From NCBI RefSeq assembly GCF_000815105.2, contig NZ_CP010310.2, forward strand, positions 62,001-126,000: a DNA stretch of 64,000 nucleotides. Reading direction: 5' to 3'. This document shows, one piece after another, positions 8,178 to 17,513 of the stretch. The position numbers and the translations under genes were made by a program. The notes beneath the pieces were generated by a model. The model was not told the DNA's origin and did not search any database. It worked only from the letters and a program-made list of their open reading frames with translations. Position 1 is the first letter of the stretch. Each line of letters starts with the position of its first letter. The stretch is from Pandoraea pulmonicola (GTDB lineage: Bacteria; Pseudomonadota; Gammaproteobacteria; Burkholderiales; Burkholderiaceae).

Positions 8178-9002
8178 ATGTGGCAACGACACCTTGCAGC
8201 CGCGCTGTTCGCGACACTCGCCATGATGGACGTCGCGCACGCCGATCAACTGGCCGACATCAAGGCGCGCGGCACGCTCGTTTGCGGCACGCAAAACGCG
8301 AGCGAACCGTACGCCTTCCCCGATGCCGCCACGCGCAAGATCGTCGGCTTCGACGTCGACGTGTGCCATGCGATTGCCAAGGGGCTTGGCGTGAAGCTCG
8401 AGCATCGCGCCCTGTCGACCGATGCGCGCATCCCCGAGTTGAAGACGCGTCGCGTGGACGTGCTGGCCGCTGCCGTGGCCTGGATGCCGGCCCGCGCCGC
8501 CCAGGTCGATTTCAGCGATCAGTACTTCGTTGCACCGATTCGCGTGCTGGTGCGCGCCGACTCGCCGGTGCAGACGCTCGATCAACTCGCCGGCAAGAAG
8601 ATCGCCGCCTCGGAAGGCTCGAGCTCGGCGGCGGTGTCGGTCACGCGCCTGCCGGATTCGAACCTGCTCACGTTCCATGACATTTCGTCGGCATTCCTCG
8701 CGCTGCAACAGGGCAAGGTGGAAGGCCTCGTGGCCGGACAGCTGATCCTCGCGCGCTTCGCCAACGAAGCCGCGGCCAAGGGCGGTCAGCAATACCGCCT
8801 GCTCACGAAACCGGTGTTCGAAGAGCGCTGGGGTGTGGTGATGAACAAGAACGAACCGGCGCTGCTCGCGGCCGTGAACAAGATACTGCTCGACTACGAG
8901 AAGACGAACGGTCTGCAGGACAGCTTCGACAAGTGGCTCGGCAACAAGTCGGTCTACAAGTTCACGCGCGACTACAAGGTCGAGCCGATCAAGGTGCAGT
9001 AA
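8178..9002 (+). CDS. polar amino-acid ABC transporter substrate-binding protein
   Basis: A 274-aa periplasmic binding protein of family SBP_bac_3. A signal peptide (about residues 1-22, ending AHA) precedes DQLADIKARGTLVCGTQNASEPYAF, the standard start of the lobe that binds polar amino acids. GFDVDVCHAIAKGLG is the family signature. First gene of a tight operon with two permeases and an ATPase. The downstream sulfur enzymes suggest a sulfur amino acid such as cystine or a relative as ligand, which is inference. An AAGGAG site lies 10 bases before the start. Confidence 0.92.
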   Translation: MWQRHLAAALFATLAMMDVAHADQLADIKARGTLVCGTQNASEPYAFPDAATRKIVGFDVDVCHAIAKGLGVKLEHRALSTDARIPELKTRRVDVLAAAVAWMPARAAQVDFSDQYFVAPIRVLVRADSPVQTLDQLAGKKIAASEGSSSAAVSVTRLPDSNLLTFHDISSAFLALQQGKVEGLVAGQLILARFANEAAAKGGQQYRLLTKPVFEERWGVVMNKNEPALLAAVNKILLDYEKTNGLQDSFDKWLGNKSVYKFTRDYKVEPIKVQ

Positions 9003-9017
9003 GCGAGACACGACGCA

Positions 9018-9710
9018 ATGTTCGACCTCTCGTTTCTGCTCGAAGACGGCTACCTGAAGCTGTTTCGCGACGGGGTGCTGACCACGCTTAGGCTGTTCGT
9101 GGTCTCGGGCCTGCTGGCGATCGTGGTGGGCGTGGTGCTCACCACGTTGCGCGCCCTGCCGGTCAAGCTCTTCAAGGGCTTCGTGATCGTGGTGGTGGAG
9201 TATCACCGCAACGTGCCGGTGCTCGTGCAGATCCTCGTGTGGTACTTCGGCGTGCCGCAACTGCTGCCCGACGGCTTGCGCGACTGGATCAACGCGGGCA
9301 ACACCGAGTTCTTCTTCGCCACGGTGGCGCTGGCGCTCAACGCGGGCGCCTTCATCTCCGAAGACCTGCGCTCGGGGCTGCGCGCCATTCCGAACACGCA
9401 ACAGGAAGCCGCGTGGTCCATTGGCCTCACGTATCTGCAGTCGTTCCGCTACGTGATCCTGCCGCAGGGCATTCGCGTGGCGCTGCCGGCGCTGCTCAAC
9501 CAGGCGCTGCTGCTCTTCAAGAACAGCTCGCTGGCGATGGCCATCGGTGTGCACGAGCTGCTGTACCGCACGCGCCAGATCGACAACCTCACGTTCCGCA
9601 CGTTCGATGTGTTCCTGGTGGCGACGATCCTGTACCTGATCGGCACGCTTGCCCTGATGGCGCTCTCCGAGCACTTCGCCAAACGCCGTACGGCGCCCTC
9701 GGGAGTCTGA
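9018..9710 (+). CDS. amino-acid ABC transporter permease
   Basis: A 230-aa inner-membrane permease of the HisM/GltJ type. The cytoplasmic EAA loop reads QQEAAWSIGLTYLQSFRYVILPQ, the coupling helix that contacts the ATPase. An N-terminal DGVLTTLRLFVVSGLLA segment is the usual opening of this family. It sits 15 bp after the binding-protein gene and 1 bp before the second permease, so the two would form a heterodimeric channel. Confidence 0.92.
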   Translation: MFDLSFLLEDGYLKLFRDGVLTTLRLFVVSGLLAIVVGVVLTTLRALPVKLFKGFVIVVVEYHRNVPVLVQILVWYFGVPQLLPDGLRDWINAGNTEFFFATVALALNAGAFISEDLRSGLRAIPNTQQEAAWSIGLTYLQSFRYVILPQGIRVALPALLNQALLLFKNSSLAMAIGVHELLYRTRQIDNLTFRTFDVFLVATILYLIGTLALMALSEHFAKRRTAPSGV

Positions 9711-9711
9711 G

Positions 9712-10404
9712 ATGTACGAGATTCTGCACGACTATCTCGCGTTGTTCCTCGTCGGCAGCTGGCCCAACGGTCCGCTGGGCGGCGTGGCCGTCACGCTTAT
9801 CCTTTCGGCGCTCGGGCTGGTGATTTCGTTTCCCATCGCCGTCGTCGTCGGCATGGCGCAGGTTTCGCCGTGGCGCTGGCTGCGGCGTGCGATCGGCGTC
9901 TGGACGCGCCTCGTGCGCGGCATTCCGCTGTTGATGATCATCTTCTGGGCGTACTTCGCCGTGCCGCTGCTCGTGGGGGCCGAGGTGTCGGCCTTTACCA
10001 CGGCGGTGTGCGCGATCATCGTCTACGAAAGCGCGTTCCTGTCGCAGATCGTGCGCGCCGGGCTCGAAGGGCTGCCGCGCGGACAGATGGAGGCGGCGCG
10101 CTCGAACGGCCTGTCGTGGCTGCAGAGCATGCGCTACGTGCAACTGCCGCAGGCGCTCGCGAACATGCTGCCGTCGATCGTCAATCAGTTCGTGTCGATC
10201 ATCAAGGCGACGTCGCTCGCCTACGTGATCGGCGTGCCGGAGCTCACCTATTCGGCCGCGCAGGTCAATACGATCACGCTGACCAAGCCGCTGCAGACGT
10301 TCCTCGTGCTCGCAGCTTTCTATTTCGTGCTGTGTTTCGCCATTTCGCGCTTCGCCGGCTGGCTGGAGCGGCGCATCGCCCGCCAGCGCGCGGGGCTGGC
10401 ATGA
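9712..10404 (+). CDS. amino-acid ABC transporter permease (second subunit)
   Basis: A 230-aa permease paralogous to the preceding one, with the EAA loop [20 protein letters not shown] and [23 protein letters not shown] site overlaps the end of the upstream gene. Its TGA overlaps a possible ATG at 10401, but the ATPase more likely starts at 10437. It should pair with the first permease in the membrane. Confidence 0.92.
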   Translation: MYEILHDYLALFLVGSWPNGPLGGVAVTLILSALGLVISFPIAVVVGMAQVSPWRWLRRAIGVWTRLVRGIPLLMIIFWAYFAVPLLVGAEVSAFTTAVCAIIVYESAFLSQIVRAGLEGLPRGQMEAARSNGLSWLQSMRYVQLPQALANMLPSIVNQFVSIIKATSLAYVIGVPELTYSAAQVNTITLTKPLQTFLVLAAFYFVLCFAISRFAGWLERRIARQRAGLA

Positions 10405-10436
10405 GCACGCCGGGTCTTACGAAGGAGAACGCGACC

Positions 10437-11210
10437 ATGACCATGCTCGCATTCGAGAATGTCCACAAATACTACGGCGAACATCACGTCCTCAAGGGGA
10501 TCGACGCCACCATCGGGCGCGGCGAAGTCGTGGTCGTGTGCGGTCCGTCGGGCTCGGGCAAGTCGACGCTGATTCGCACCGTCACGCGACTCGAAGCCAT
10601 CCAGAAGGGCCGCATCCTGTTCGAGGGCAAGGACGTTGCCGCCCGCGACGTGAAGCTCAACCAGTTGCGCGCGCGCATCGGCTTCGTGTTCCAGAGCTTC
10701 AACCTGTTCCAGAATCTGTCGGTGCGGCAGAACCTGATGCTCGGGCCGACGAAGGTGCTCGGCATGTCGCGCGACGAAGCCGTGGCGCAGGCCGAAACGC
10801 TGCTCGCCAAGGTGGGCCTCGCGCACAAGATCGACGCGATGCCGGCCAATCTGTCGGGCGGCCAGCAGCAGCGTGTCGCGATTGCGCGCGCGCTCGCCAT
10901 GAAGCCGCCGCTCATGCTGTTCGACGAGCCGACCAGCGCGCTCGATCCCGAGATGGTGCAGGAGGTGCTGCAGGTCATGCGCTCGCTGGCCGACGACGGC
11001 TTGACGATGATGATCGTCACGCACGAGATGGGTTTTGCGCGCGACGTGTCGAGCCGCGTCTGGTTCATGGACCAGGGGCAACTGCTCGAAGACTCGCCGC
11101 CCGCGGAATTCTTCAGCCAGCCCAGGCACGCTCGCGCACAGCGATTCCTGCAGGACGTCCTGCGTCCGTCGCCGCTCGTGAGCGTGCCGCGCGACGCCGT
11201 GCCTGCCTGA
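10437..11210 (+). CDS. amino-acid ABC transporter ATP-binding protein (GlnQ type)
   Basis: A 257-aa ATPase that powers the importer. Walker [10 protein letters not shown] at about residues 36-44, Q-loop FQSFNLF, signature LSGGQQQR at about 139-146, Walker [13 protein letters not shown] and H-loop IVTHEMGF are all intact. Start chosen at 10437 because AAGGAG (10422-10427) lies 9 bases upstream; an in-frame ATG at 10401 overlapping the permease stop is the alternative and would add 12 residues. Last transporter gene of the operon; the dioxygenase gene follows after 80 bp. Confidence 0.92.
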   Translation: MTMLAFENVHKYYGEHHVLKGIDATIGRGEVVVVCGPSGSGKSTLIRTVTRLEAIQKGRILFEGKDVAARDVKLNQLRARIGFVFQSFNLFQNLSVRQNLMLGPTKVLGMSRDEAVAQAETLLAKVGLAHKIDAMPANLSGGQQQRVAIARALAMKPPLMLFDEPTSALDPEMVQEVLQVMRSLADDGLTMMIVTHEMGFARDVSSRVWFMDQGQLLEDSPPAEFFSQPRHARAQRFLQDVLRPSPLVSVPRDAVPA

Positions 11211-11290
11211 ACGGCCAGACATCACCCACACACGACAGCGCCTCACCCGGGCACATCGCATAACAAGGCACTACGGAGAAGACTTTCATC

Positions 11291-11887
11291 ATGTCCACGC
11301 CCTCCCTTTCCGAACAACGTCAAGCCGCTGTTGCGGGCGCCATCGACGCCATGAAGGCCGCGCTGGCCCCGGCGGGCGAGACGCGCCCCGCACTGGCCGC
11401 CGTCCTGGAGCAGGTCAAATCGCTCGCCGCGCAGCGCGCGCTGTGGAGCGAAGCCGATTTCCCGCCGCCGACGGACGGCGAGCTCCAGGCCCGCTACCTG
11501 ATTCACGAAGATGCCGACAAGACGTACGCGCTGTACCTGAACGTCATGCGACCCGGCAAGAAGATCACGCCGCACAACCACACCACGTGGGCGTGCATCG
11601 CCGCGGTCGATGGCGTGGAATACAACTACGTCTACCGTCGCACGGACGACGGCAGGACGCCCGGCGTCGGCACGCTGGAAGTGAGCGACACGGTGGTGGT
11701 CGATCCGGGCCATGGCATCGCGCTGGCGTCGGACGATATCCACGCCGTGGAGATCAAGGGCGACGCCCCGATTCGCCATCTGCACATGTACGGGCGCGCG
11801 CTGGAGACGCTCACCGAGCGCATCACCTTCGATCTCGAGAAAGGCACGTATCAAGTGATGGACATCGGCGTGAAGACGCGCCGCTGA
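11291..11887 (+). CDS. cupin thiol-dioxygenase-like protein (cysteine dioxygenase family)
   Basis: A 198-aa protein with the double-stranded beta-helix fold. TPHNHTTW (about residues 93-100) gives the first metal-binding histidines and HLHMYG (about 163-168) the last, in a family that includes cysteine and mercaptopropionate dioxygenases (COG5553). Such enzymes use Fe(II) and O2 to oxidise a thiol to a sulfinate. It follows the amino-acid importer and precedes rhodanese and cystathionine lyase genes, which supports a role in sulfur amino-acid breakdown. The exact thiol substrate cannot be read from the sequence. Confidence 0.8.
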   Translation: MSTPSLSEQRQAAVAGAIDAMKAALAPAGETRPALAAVLEQVKSLAAQRALWSEADFPPPTDGELQARYLIHEDADKTYALYLNVMRPGKKITPHNHTTWACIAAVDGVEYNYVYRRTDDGRTPGVGTLEVSDTVVVDPGHGIALASDDIHAVEIKGDAPIRHLHMYGRALETLTERITFDLEKGTYQVMDIGVKTRR

Positions 11888-11910
11888 CGTCCGGCGTCAA
11901 TGCCTGATTT

Positions 11911-11950
11911 GCCGCCGGGTGCGAACGTCACGACACCTTCGCCCGGCGGC
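11911..11950. terminator. hairpin between dioxygenase and rhodanese genes
   Basis: GCCGCCGGG-(TG)-CGAA pairs with TTCGCCCGGCGGC across a 12-nt loop, giving a strong GC stem with a 2-nt bulge. There is no T-run, so it may be an mRNA-stabilising or attenuating structure and not a true terminator. Confidence 0.4.
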
Positions 11951-12091
11951 GCGAATCCCTGACGGCGCGAGCGATTTTCGCGCCACCCGAATCACATCGC
12001 CCCGGCGGGCGGTGCGGGCCCGCTCATTCCTGCGATCTGGCCAAGGCCTGCGCAAAACCTGATAACGGATGCCGGTCACCGGCGCAACGCT

Positions 12092-13690
12092 ATGACTTCG
12101 TTCATTCCCCAATTTGTGCCGCCTTCCCAGCTCAAGGCCTGGCTGCACGACGGCGACGAGATCGCCGTGTTCGACGTGCGCGAGCACGGCCAGTACGGTG
12201 AGGCGCATCTTTTCTACGGCGTCACCCTGCCCTACAGCCGGTTGGAAATCGACATCGTGCGACTCGCGCCGCGCCGCGATGCGCGCATCGTCGTCTACGA
12301 CACCGACGCGAGTGTTGCCGTGCTCGCGGCGCAGCGTCTTGCCGCGCTCGGCTATTCGGACGTCCACGTGCTCGAAGGCGGCACGAACGCCTGGCAACAG
12401 GCCGGCTACACCTTGTTCGCGGGCGTGAATGTGCCGTCGAAAACCTTCGGCGAACTGGTGGAGATGGCGTATCACACGCCGCGCGTGACGGCGCGCGAGC
12501 TGGCCGCGATGCGCGAGCGCGGCGAGAACGTGGTGATTCTCGACGGTCGTCCCGTGAGCGAGTATCTGAAGATGACGATCCCGTCGTCGATCTGCTGCCC
12601 CAACGGCGAATTGGGCTATCGTATTCGCGAGCTCGTGCCCGATACGACGACGCCCATCGTGGTGAACTGCGCCGGTCGCACGCGCAGCATCATCGGCGCG
12701 CAGACGCTCATCAACCTCGGCATTCCCAATCCGGTGATGGCGCTGGAGAACGGTACGCAGGGGTGGTATCTCGAAGACCTGCCGCTCGAGCATGGCAGCA
12801 CGCGCCGCTATCCCGATGCGGTGGCGTCCTCGAGCCTCGCGCAGATGCGTGAGGCGAGTCAGGCACTCGCCGCGCGGTTCGCCGTGCCCGAGGTCGACGC
12901 CGCGACGTTCGCCCAGTGGGCGGAAGACACGTCGCGCACGCTGTTCCTGTGCGACGTGCGCACGCCGGAGGAATTCGCCGCCGGTTCGCTGCCGGGCGCG
13001 CAGCACACGCCGGGCGGCCAGTTGATTCAGGCGACGGATCAGTACGTCGGCGTGCGTCACGCGCGCGTGGTGCTGTTCGACAGCGATGGCGTGCGCGCGC
13101 CCATCGTGGCGAGCTGGCTGCGTCAGCTGGGGCACGACGCCTACGTGCTTCGCGACGGCCTCGCCAGCGGCGCCTCGTTGCGCGCGAGCACGCCCGGCGT
13201 CGAGACGACGCTGCCGCGCGTCGATGCCGCGGCGCTGGCCAGCGCTCTCGCCGACGGCAGCGTGCTCGCCGTCGATCTGCGACCGAGCATGAGCTATCGC
13301 CGCGAGCATGTGCCGGGGTCGCAATGGGCGATCCGGCCGCGTCTGCCGCAGTTGCCAGCCTCGCGTAACATCGTGCTCGTCGCCGACGAACCCGGCGTGG
13401 CCGAGTTGTTCGTCGCCGACTGGCGTGCGAAGCACAGGCAGGATACGCGCACGTTCTCGCTGCTCTCCGGCGGTCTGAAAGCGTGGGTGGCGGCCGGCCA
13501 TCCGGTCGAGAGCACGCCGGATCTCCCGCCGGACGCGGACTGCATCGACTACCTGTTCTTCGTGCACGATCGCCACGACGGCAACAAGGCGGCGGCGCGT
13601 CAGTACCTCGCGTGGGAGACCGGTCTGCTCGCCCAGCTCGACGATCAGGAGCGCGGTGCGTTCCGCATTGGCGAGCCTGCCGCGAAGTAA
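12092..13690 (+). CDS. four-domain rhodanese-like sulfurtransferase
   Basis: A 532-aa cytoplasmic protein of four tandem rhodanese domains (about 8-110, 125-235, 270-370 and 375-480). Only domain 2 has the catalytic cysteine in a proper loop (CAGRTRS, Cys at about 193), which would carry persulfide sulfur. Domains 1, 3 and 4 have DTDAS, DSDGV and DEPGV in place of the cysteine loop, so they are structural or binding modules. Family members with this layout occur beside cysteine dioxygenase and PLP lyase genes in Burkholderiales, as here. It likely accepts sulfur released by the lyase or processes a persulfide for the dioxygenase. Confidence 0.88.
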   Translation: MTSFIPQFVPPSQLKAWLHDGDEIAVFDVREHGQYGEAHLFYGVTLPYSRLEIDIVRLAPRRDARIVVYDTDASVAVLAAQRLAALGYSDVHVLEGGTNAWQQAGYTLFAGVNVPSKTFGELVEMAYHTPRVTARELAAMRERGENVVILDGRPVSEYLKMTIPSSICCPNGELGYRIRELVPDTTTPIVVNCAGRTRSIIGAQTLINLGIPNPVMALENGTQGWYLEDLPLEHGSTRRYPDAVASSSLAQMREASQALAARFAVPEVDAATFAQWAEDTSRTLFLCDVRTPEEFAAGSLPGAQHTPGGQLIQATDQYVGVRHARVVLFDSDGVRAPIVASWLRQLGHDAYVLRDGLASGASLRASTPGVETTLPRVDAAALASALADGSVLAVDLRPSMSYRREHVPGSQWAIRPRLPQLPASRNIVLVADEPGVAELFVADWRAKHRQDTRTFSLLSGGLKAWVAAGHPVESTPDLPPDADCIDYLFFVHDRHDGNKAAARQYLAWETGLLAQLDDQERGAFRIGEPAAK

Positions 13691-13775
13691 GCTCGGGGGG
13701 CGGGCATGGGGTTGCCCCAGCACGCCTTTCGCCCGTTGTTCGAACCGTCGAATCGTTTAACGTAGTTCTCCGATC

Positions 13776-14966
13776 ATGTCTCGACAAACGTCTCCCAAAC
13801 GCCTCGCCACCCGGCTCGTCAAAGGCGGTACGCATCTCGCCGTCGACGGTGGCCGCGCCGTGAATCCGCCGGTCGTGCGCGCTTCCACCGTGCTGTTCGA
13901 GTCGATGGACGACCTCAACGACGCACGGCGCCGTCGCGGCTCGCAGCGGCTGTTCACCTACGGCGCACGCGGCAACCCGACCGGCTTCGCGCTGGAGGAC
14001 GTGGTCGCCGACCTGGAGGGCGGCTATCGCGCACGCCTCTTCCCGACCGGGCTCGCCGCCATCGCCATGGTGTTTCAGGCCTATCTGCGACCCGGCGATC
14101 ATGTGTTGATTTCCGATTGCGTCTACCAGCCGCTGCGTCACTTCGTCGATACGTTCCTGCGGCCGTGGGGCGTGCAGGTGACCTATTTCCGCGCCGACGG
14201 CAGCGACGCCGCCGAGCACATGACTGCGCGCACGAAGATGCTCTACGTCGAGACGCCAGGCTCGCTCGTCTACGAGCTGTGCGACATTCCGGCGCTGGCC
14301 GAGCTGGCGCATCGCCACGGCGCGCTGCTGGTCGCGGACAACACGTGGGGCTCGGGCGTGCAGTACCGCCCGCTCATGCTGGGTGCGGACGTCTCGATCA
14401 TGGCGGCGACGAAGTACCTCAGCGGGCATTCCGACGTCATGATGGGCACCATCGCCACCACCGAGGAGACCTGGCAGACGCTCGCCGTCATGTGCGATGC
14501 CCAGGGCGTGGCGGTGAGTCCCGACGACGCCTATCTCGTGCTGCGCGGCACGCGCACGCTGGCGGCGCGTCTGCAGATGCACGAGCGGCATGCGCTCGAA
14601 GTGGCGCACTGGCTGAGCAGCGTGCCGGACGTCGCCCGCGTGTTCTGTCCGGCGCTGCCGACGCACCCGGGACACGCGCTGTGGCAGCGCGATTGCAGCG
14701 GCACCAACGGCCTCGTCTCGTTCGAATTCGCCAACGCCACGACCGCGCAGGCGGATCGCTTCGTCGACGCGCTGGAGTTGTTCGGCATCGGCGCCTCGTG
14801 GGGGGGCTTCGAGAGCCTGGCGACGGTGACGAACGTGGCGGCGACGCGCACTTGCGAGGACTGGTCATCGGCCGGACCCATCGTGCGCCTGCACATCGGT
14901 CTGGAAGATCCTCAGGATCTGATCGATGACCTGGCGGCGTCGCTGGAGAAGGTGTTCGGGCGTTGA
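13776..14966 (+). CDS. cystathionine beta-lyase-like PLP enzyme
   Basis: A 396-aa member of the Cys/Met metabolism PLP family. The PLP lysine is in SIMAATKYLSGHSD (Lys about 213). GARGNPTGFALEDVVADLEG and the YVETPGSLVYELCDI block are typical of MetC-type beta-lyases. It cleaves the C-S bond of cystathionine or a related thioether, giving homocysteine or a thiol, pyruvate and ammonia. It is 85 bp downstream of the rhodanese and on the same strand as the importer, so it probably serves catabolism of the imported sulfur compound and may not be the biosynthetic MetC. Converges on the hydrolase gene. Confidence 0.88.
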   Translation: MSRQTSPKRLATRLVKGGTHLAVDGGRAVNPPVVRASTVLFESMDDLNDARRRRGSQRLFTYGARGNPTGFALEDVVADLEGGYRARLFPTGLAAIAMVFQAYLRPGDHVLISDCVYQPLRHFVDTFLRPWGVQVTYFRADGSDAAEHMTARTKMLYVETPGSLVYELCDIPALAELAHRHGALLVADNTWGSGVQYRPLMLGADVSIMAATKYLSGHSDVMMGTIATTEETWQTLAVMCDAQGVAVSPDDAYLVLRGTRTLAARLQMHERHALEVAHWLSSVPDVARVFCPALPTHPGHALWQRDCSGTNGLVSFEFANATTAQADRFVDALELFGIGASWGGFESLATVTNVAATRTCEDWSSAGPIVRLHIGLEDPQDLIDDLAASLEKVFGR

Positions 14967-15004
14967 TGTCGCCGCAACGCACCCGCGTGTGCCCCACGTG
15001 TGCG

Positions 15005-16027
15005 CTACCGAGCGGGGGCGGGTGTCGTCGGGTGAGCGTCGATGAAGCCGGCAATGGTGTCGACGACCCCCGGCGCGAGCGGCAGCGAGGCGTCGCTGTA
15101 GGTGCGCAGGTTGGCGGCGCGATCGTCCGTCGTGACCGTCTTCAGTACATGGTTGGTGTCGGGCAGCAGGGCGAGCGTGGCGGTCGGCTGCGCCTGCTCG
15201 AGTCGCCGTGCATCGGCCGGACTCACTTGCAGATCGCGCGCGCCCTGCACGATCAGCACCGGCACGCGCACCTGCGCGATCAACCGTGCCGGGTTCTGGG
15301 CAAAGAGGCTCATGAGGAAGCCCTGCACCGCCGGATTGAACAGCGGCGCGAGCGGTGCGGGTAACGTCGAGGCGTCGACGTGCCTGCCTTTCGTGAGCGC
15401 ACGGATGGCGTCGTCGCCCGCGTCGGCCAGCGGACCGTTGGCCGGATTGGCGTGCAACTGCTCGCTGAGCACGTCGCCGAGCGGCCGTCCGGCCGTCGAC
15501 ACCAGAATCACGCCGCAGATCGATGCGGAATCGCGCGCCGCCGTCGCGAGCGCCATCAAGCCGCCTTCGCTGTGCCCCAGCAGCCAGACACACGGCGTGC
15601 CGGTCTTCGCGCGGATCGCGTCGATCCACGCGCGGGTGTCGCGCACGTAGTCGTCCACCGTCACGGCGTTCGCATCGCTCACGGCGCTCGCGCTGCCGAA
15701 CATGCCGCGCTTGTCGACGCGCACGCTGGCGATGCGTCGCGCGGCGAGGCCGTCGGCCAGCAGCCGATAGGGGCTCGCACGCACGCCGAGTGGATTGTTG
15801 CCGTCGCGATCGGTCGGCCCGGAGCCGGGAATGACGAGGACGGTGGCGTGGCTGCCGGCAGGGGCTTCGTAAGTGCCCGCGAGCGGCTTTTGCAAGCCCT
15901 CGGGGCCGGGGGCCCGAATCTCGGTGGACGGTGCCGCGCCGAGTGGGCTCGCCGCGGCCGTCGTCGTGACGGCCGCGGCGATGGTCAGGGCGATACCCCG
16001 GGCGAGGGACAGAGCGCTGGGCGTCAT
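15005..16027 (-). CDS. exported alpha/beta hydrolase
   Basis: A 340-aa protein with an N-terminal signal peptide (about 1-27) and an alpha/beta-hydrolase core. VLVIPGSGPTDRDGNNP is the oxyanion region and GHSEGG the nucleophile elbow with Ser at about 153; the late TNHVLK supplies the likely catalytic His. This group is often annotated as secreted alpha/beta hydrolase or esterase. It lies 37 bp after ampC on the same strand, so the two are probably one transcript. Substrate unknown. Confidence 0.85.
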   Translation of the reverse strand: MTPSALSLARGIALTIAAAVTTTAAASPLGAAPSTEIRAPGPEGLQKPLAGTYEAPAGSHATVLVIPGSGPTDRDGNNPLGVRASPYRLLADGLAARRIASVRVDKRGMFGSASAVSDANAVTVDDYVRDTRAWIDAIRAKTGTPCVWLLGHSEGGLMALATAARDSASICGVILVSTAGRPLGDVLSEQLHANPANGPLADAGDDAIRALTKGRHVDASTLPAPLAPLFNPAVQGFLMSLFAQNPARLIAQVRVPVLIVQGARDLQVSPADARRLEQAQPTATLALLPDTNHVLKTVTTDDRAANLRTYSDASLPLAPGVVDTIAGFIDAHPTTPAPAR

Positions 16028-16064
16028 CGGTGCGGTGTCGGAATCGTGGAAACCGATGACGATA

Positions 16065-17291
16065 TCACTGCTGCGGGACCACCGCGGTGCGCGGTATGCC
16101 GTCGAGGACAGTGAGGATGTGATGCGCGGCCCGCACGCGCTCCTTGATCGGATAGTTCTTGTTTGCCAGCATGACGATGCCCATCTGTTTCGACGGCACG
16201 AACGCCACGTAAGTCCCGAAGCCTTGCATCGAACCGGTCTTGTTGACCCATGCGACCGGCGTGGGCGCCATCGGCGGCGAGAATTCGCGCACGGGCGTCG
16301 GCTCGTAAGCCATCTTTGCGGAATTGCCTTCGAGCAGTGTGTCCACGCTGACAGGGTACGGGTATTGCTCCCAGACCAGATCCTGCGTCATCGGCTTGTC
16401 GAAGAAATAGCCGGTGCGCGTGGCATAGATCGCGTGGCGCAGACGATAGTTGAACACCGGCTTGCCCAGGTTGGCGCTCACGAAGCGCAGCAGGTCGCTC
16501 GCCGTCGTCTTGACGCCATAGGCTTCCTCTCCCATCAACGCCGGGGAGACGCGCACCGGTTTGCCGGTCTTGTCGTAACCCCACGCGTAATGCTTCATCT
16601 GATCGGCGGGCACGCGGATGAAGGTGTGCTCGAGCTCCAGCGGCTTGAAGACGTGCTCCGTCATGAGCGTGGCGAAGTCGCCGCGCATGGCGCGCGCGAC
16701 GATTTTCCCGAGCATGCCGATGCTCACGTTCGAGTACGTGCGCACGGTGCCGGTGGGCTGCGCGGGCTTCCATGCCTTGAGGTACCGGAGCAACTGTTCG
16801 TCGTTGGTGACGTCGTCGGGCACCTGCAACGGCATGCCGCCGGTGGTGTGCGTGCCGAGGTTCACGAGGCTGACCTCGCCGAACGGCGTGCCGGCGACTT
16901 CGGGCATGAAGCGGCGGGTCTTGTCGGTAAGCGAGAGCGCCCCGGCGCCCTGCGCATAAGTCGCGAGCGTAGCGGTGAACGTCTTGCTCACGGAGCCGAT
17001 TTCGAAGAGCGTCTCGTGTGTGACGGGGCGATTGCCGGCCTTGTCCGCAACCCCATAGTCGAAGACATAGGTCTTGCCGTCGAAGTCGACACCGACGGCC
17101 ATGCCGGGAATCTGCTGCTGAGCCATCAACGGCTCGACGGTCTTGTCGACCAGCGAGCGGATCTCCGCCAGACGCGGATCGCTCTCTGGTTGCGCGGCAT
17201 AGCTGCGGGCGCTGAGCCCCATCCAGACGACGGCTGCGGTGGCCGTCAGCGTGGCAAGGGCGGTGAAGACAGTGGGACGGGACTTGGACAT
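16065..17291 (-). CDS. ampC: class C beta-lactamase (AmpC)
   Basis: A 408-aa periplasmic serine beta-lactamase. The N-terminal signal segment ends near Ala33. All class C motifs are present: SVSK (100-103, catalytic Ser and Lys), YSN (186-188) and KTG in NKTGSMQGFGTYVAF (351-353). It hydrolyses cephalosporins and penicillins. No divergent ampR is adjacent; the upstream neighbour on the same strand ends about 220 bp away behind a terminator. Expression may therefore be constitutive or controlled in trans. The length is slightly above the usual 380. Confidence 0.93.
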   Translation of the reverse strand: MSKSRPTVFTALATLTATAAVVWMGLSARSYAAQPESDPRLAEIRSLVDKTVEPLMAQQQIPGMAVGVDFDGKTYVFDYGVADKAGNRPVTHETLFEIGSVSKTFTATLATYAQGAGALSLTDKTRRFMPEVAGTPFGEVSLVNLGTHTTGGMPLQVPDDVTNDEQLLRYLKAWKPAQPTGTVRTYSNVSIGMLGKIVARAMRGDFATLMTEHVFKPLELEHTFIRVPADQMKHYAWGYDKTGKPVRVSPALMGEEAYGVKTTASDLLRFVSANLGKPVFNYRLRHAIYATRTGYFFDKPMTQDLVWEQYPYPVSVDTLLEGNSAKMAYEPTPVREFSPPMAPTPVAWVNKTGSMQGFGTYVAFVPSKQMGIVMLANKNYPIKERVRAAHHILTVLDGIPRTAVVPQQ

Positions 17292-17431
17292 CGAGGAGAC
17301 TCTCCTTGGCAGTGAGGGGCCGGATTGCCGTCATTGTGAGGCTGCGGCAAACGATGTCGGAAGCGTAATCCCAAAGCGGTCGTCGGTTGCATCTGCGGAC
17401 GGTAACCGGCGTAACCGATGCAACGCACCGC

Positions 17432-17459
17432 CAAAAAAAAACCGCCCTCTCGGGGCGGT
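17432..17459 (-). terminator. rho-independent terminator of the DUF3331 gene
   Basis: Stem ACCGCCC/GGGCGGT (17441-17447 with 17453-17459) with a TCTCG loop. On the minus strand it is followed by nine T, a strong terminator ending the NDH-2/DUF3331 transcript and isolating ampC. Confidence 0.88.
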
Positions 17460-17513
17460 AACACGCTGAATTCAACGGGGGGTCCGGGGGGACTACATTT
17501 CAGCGCGAGGGAG

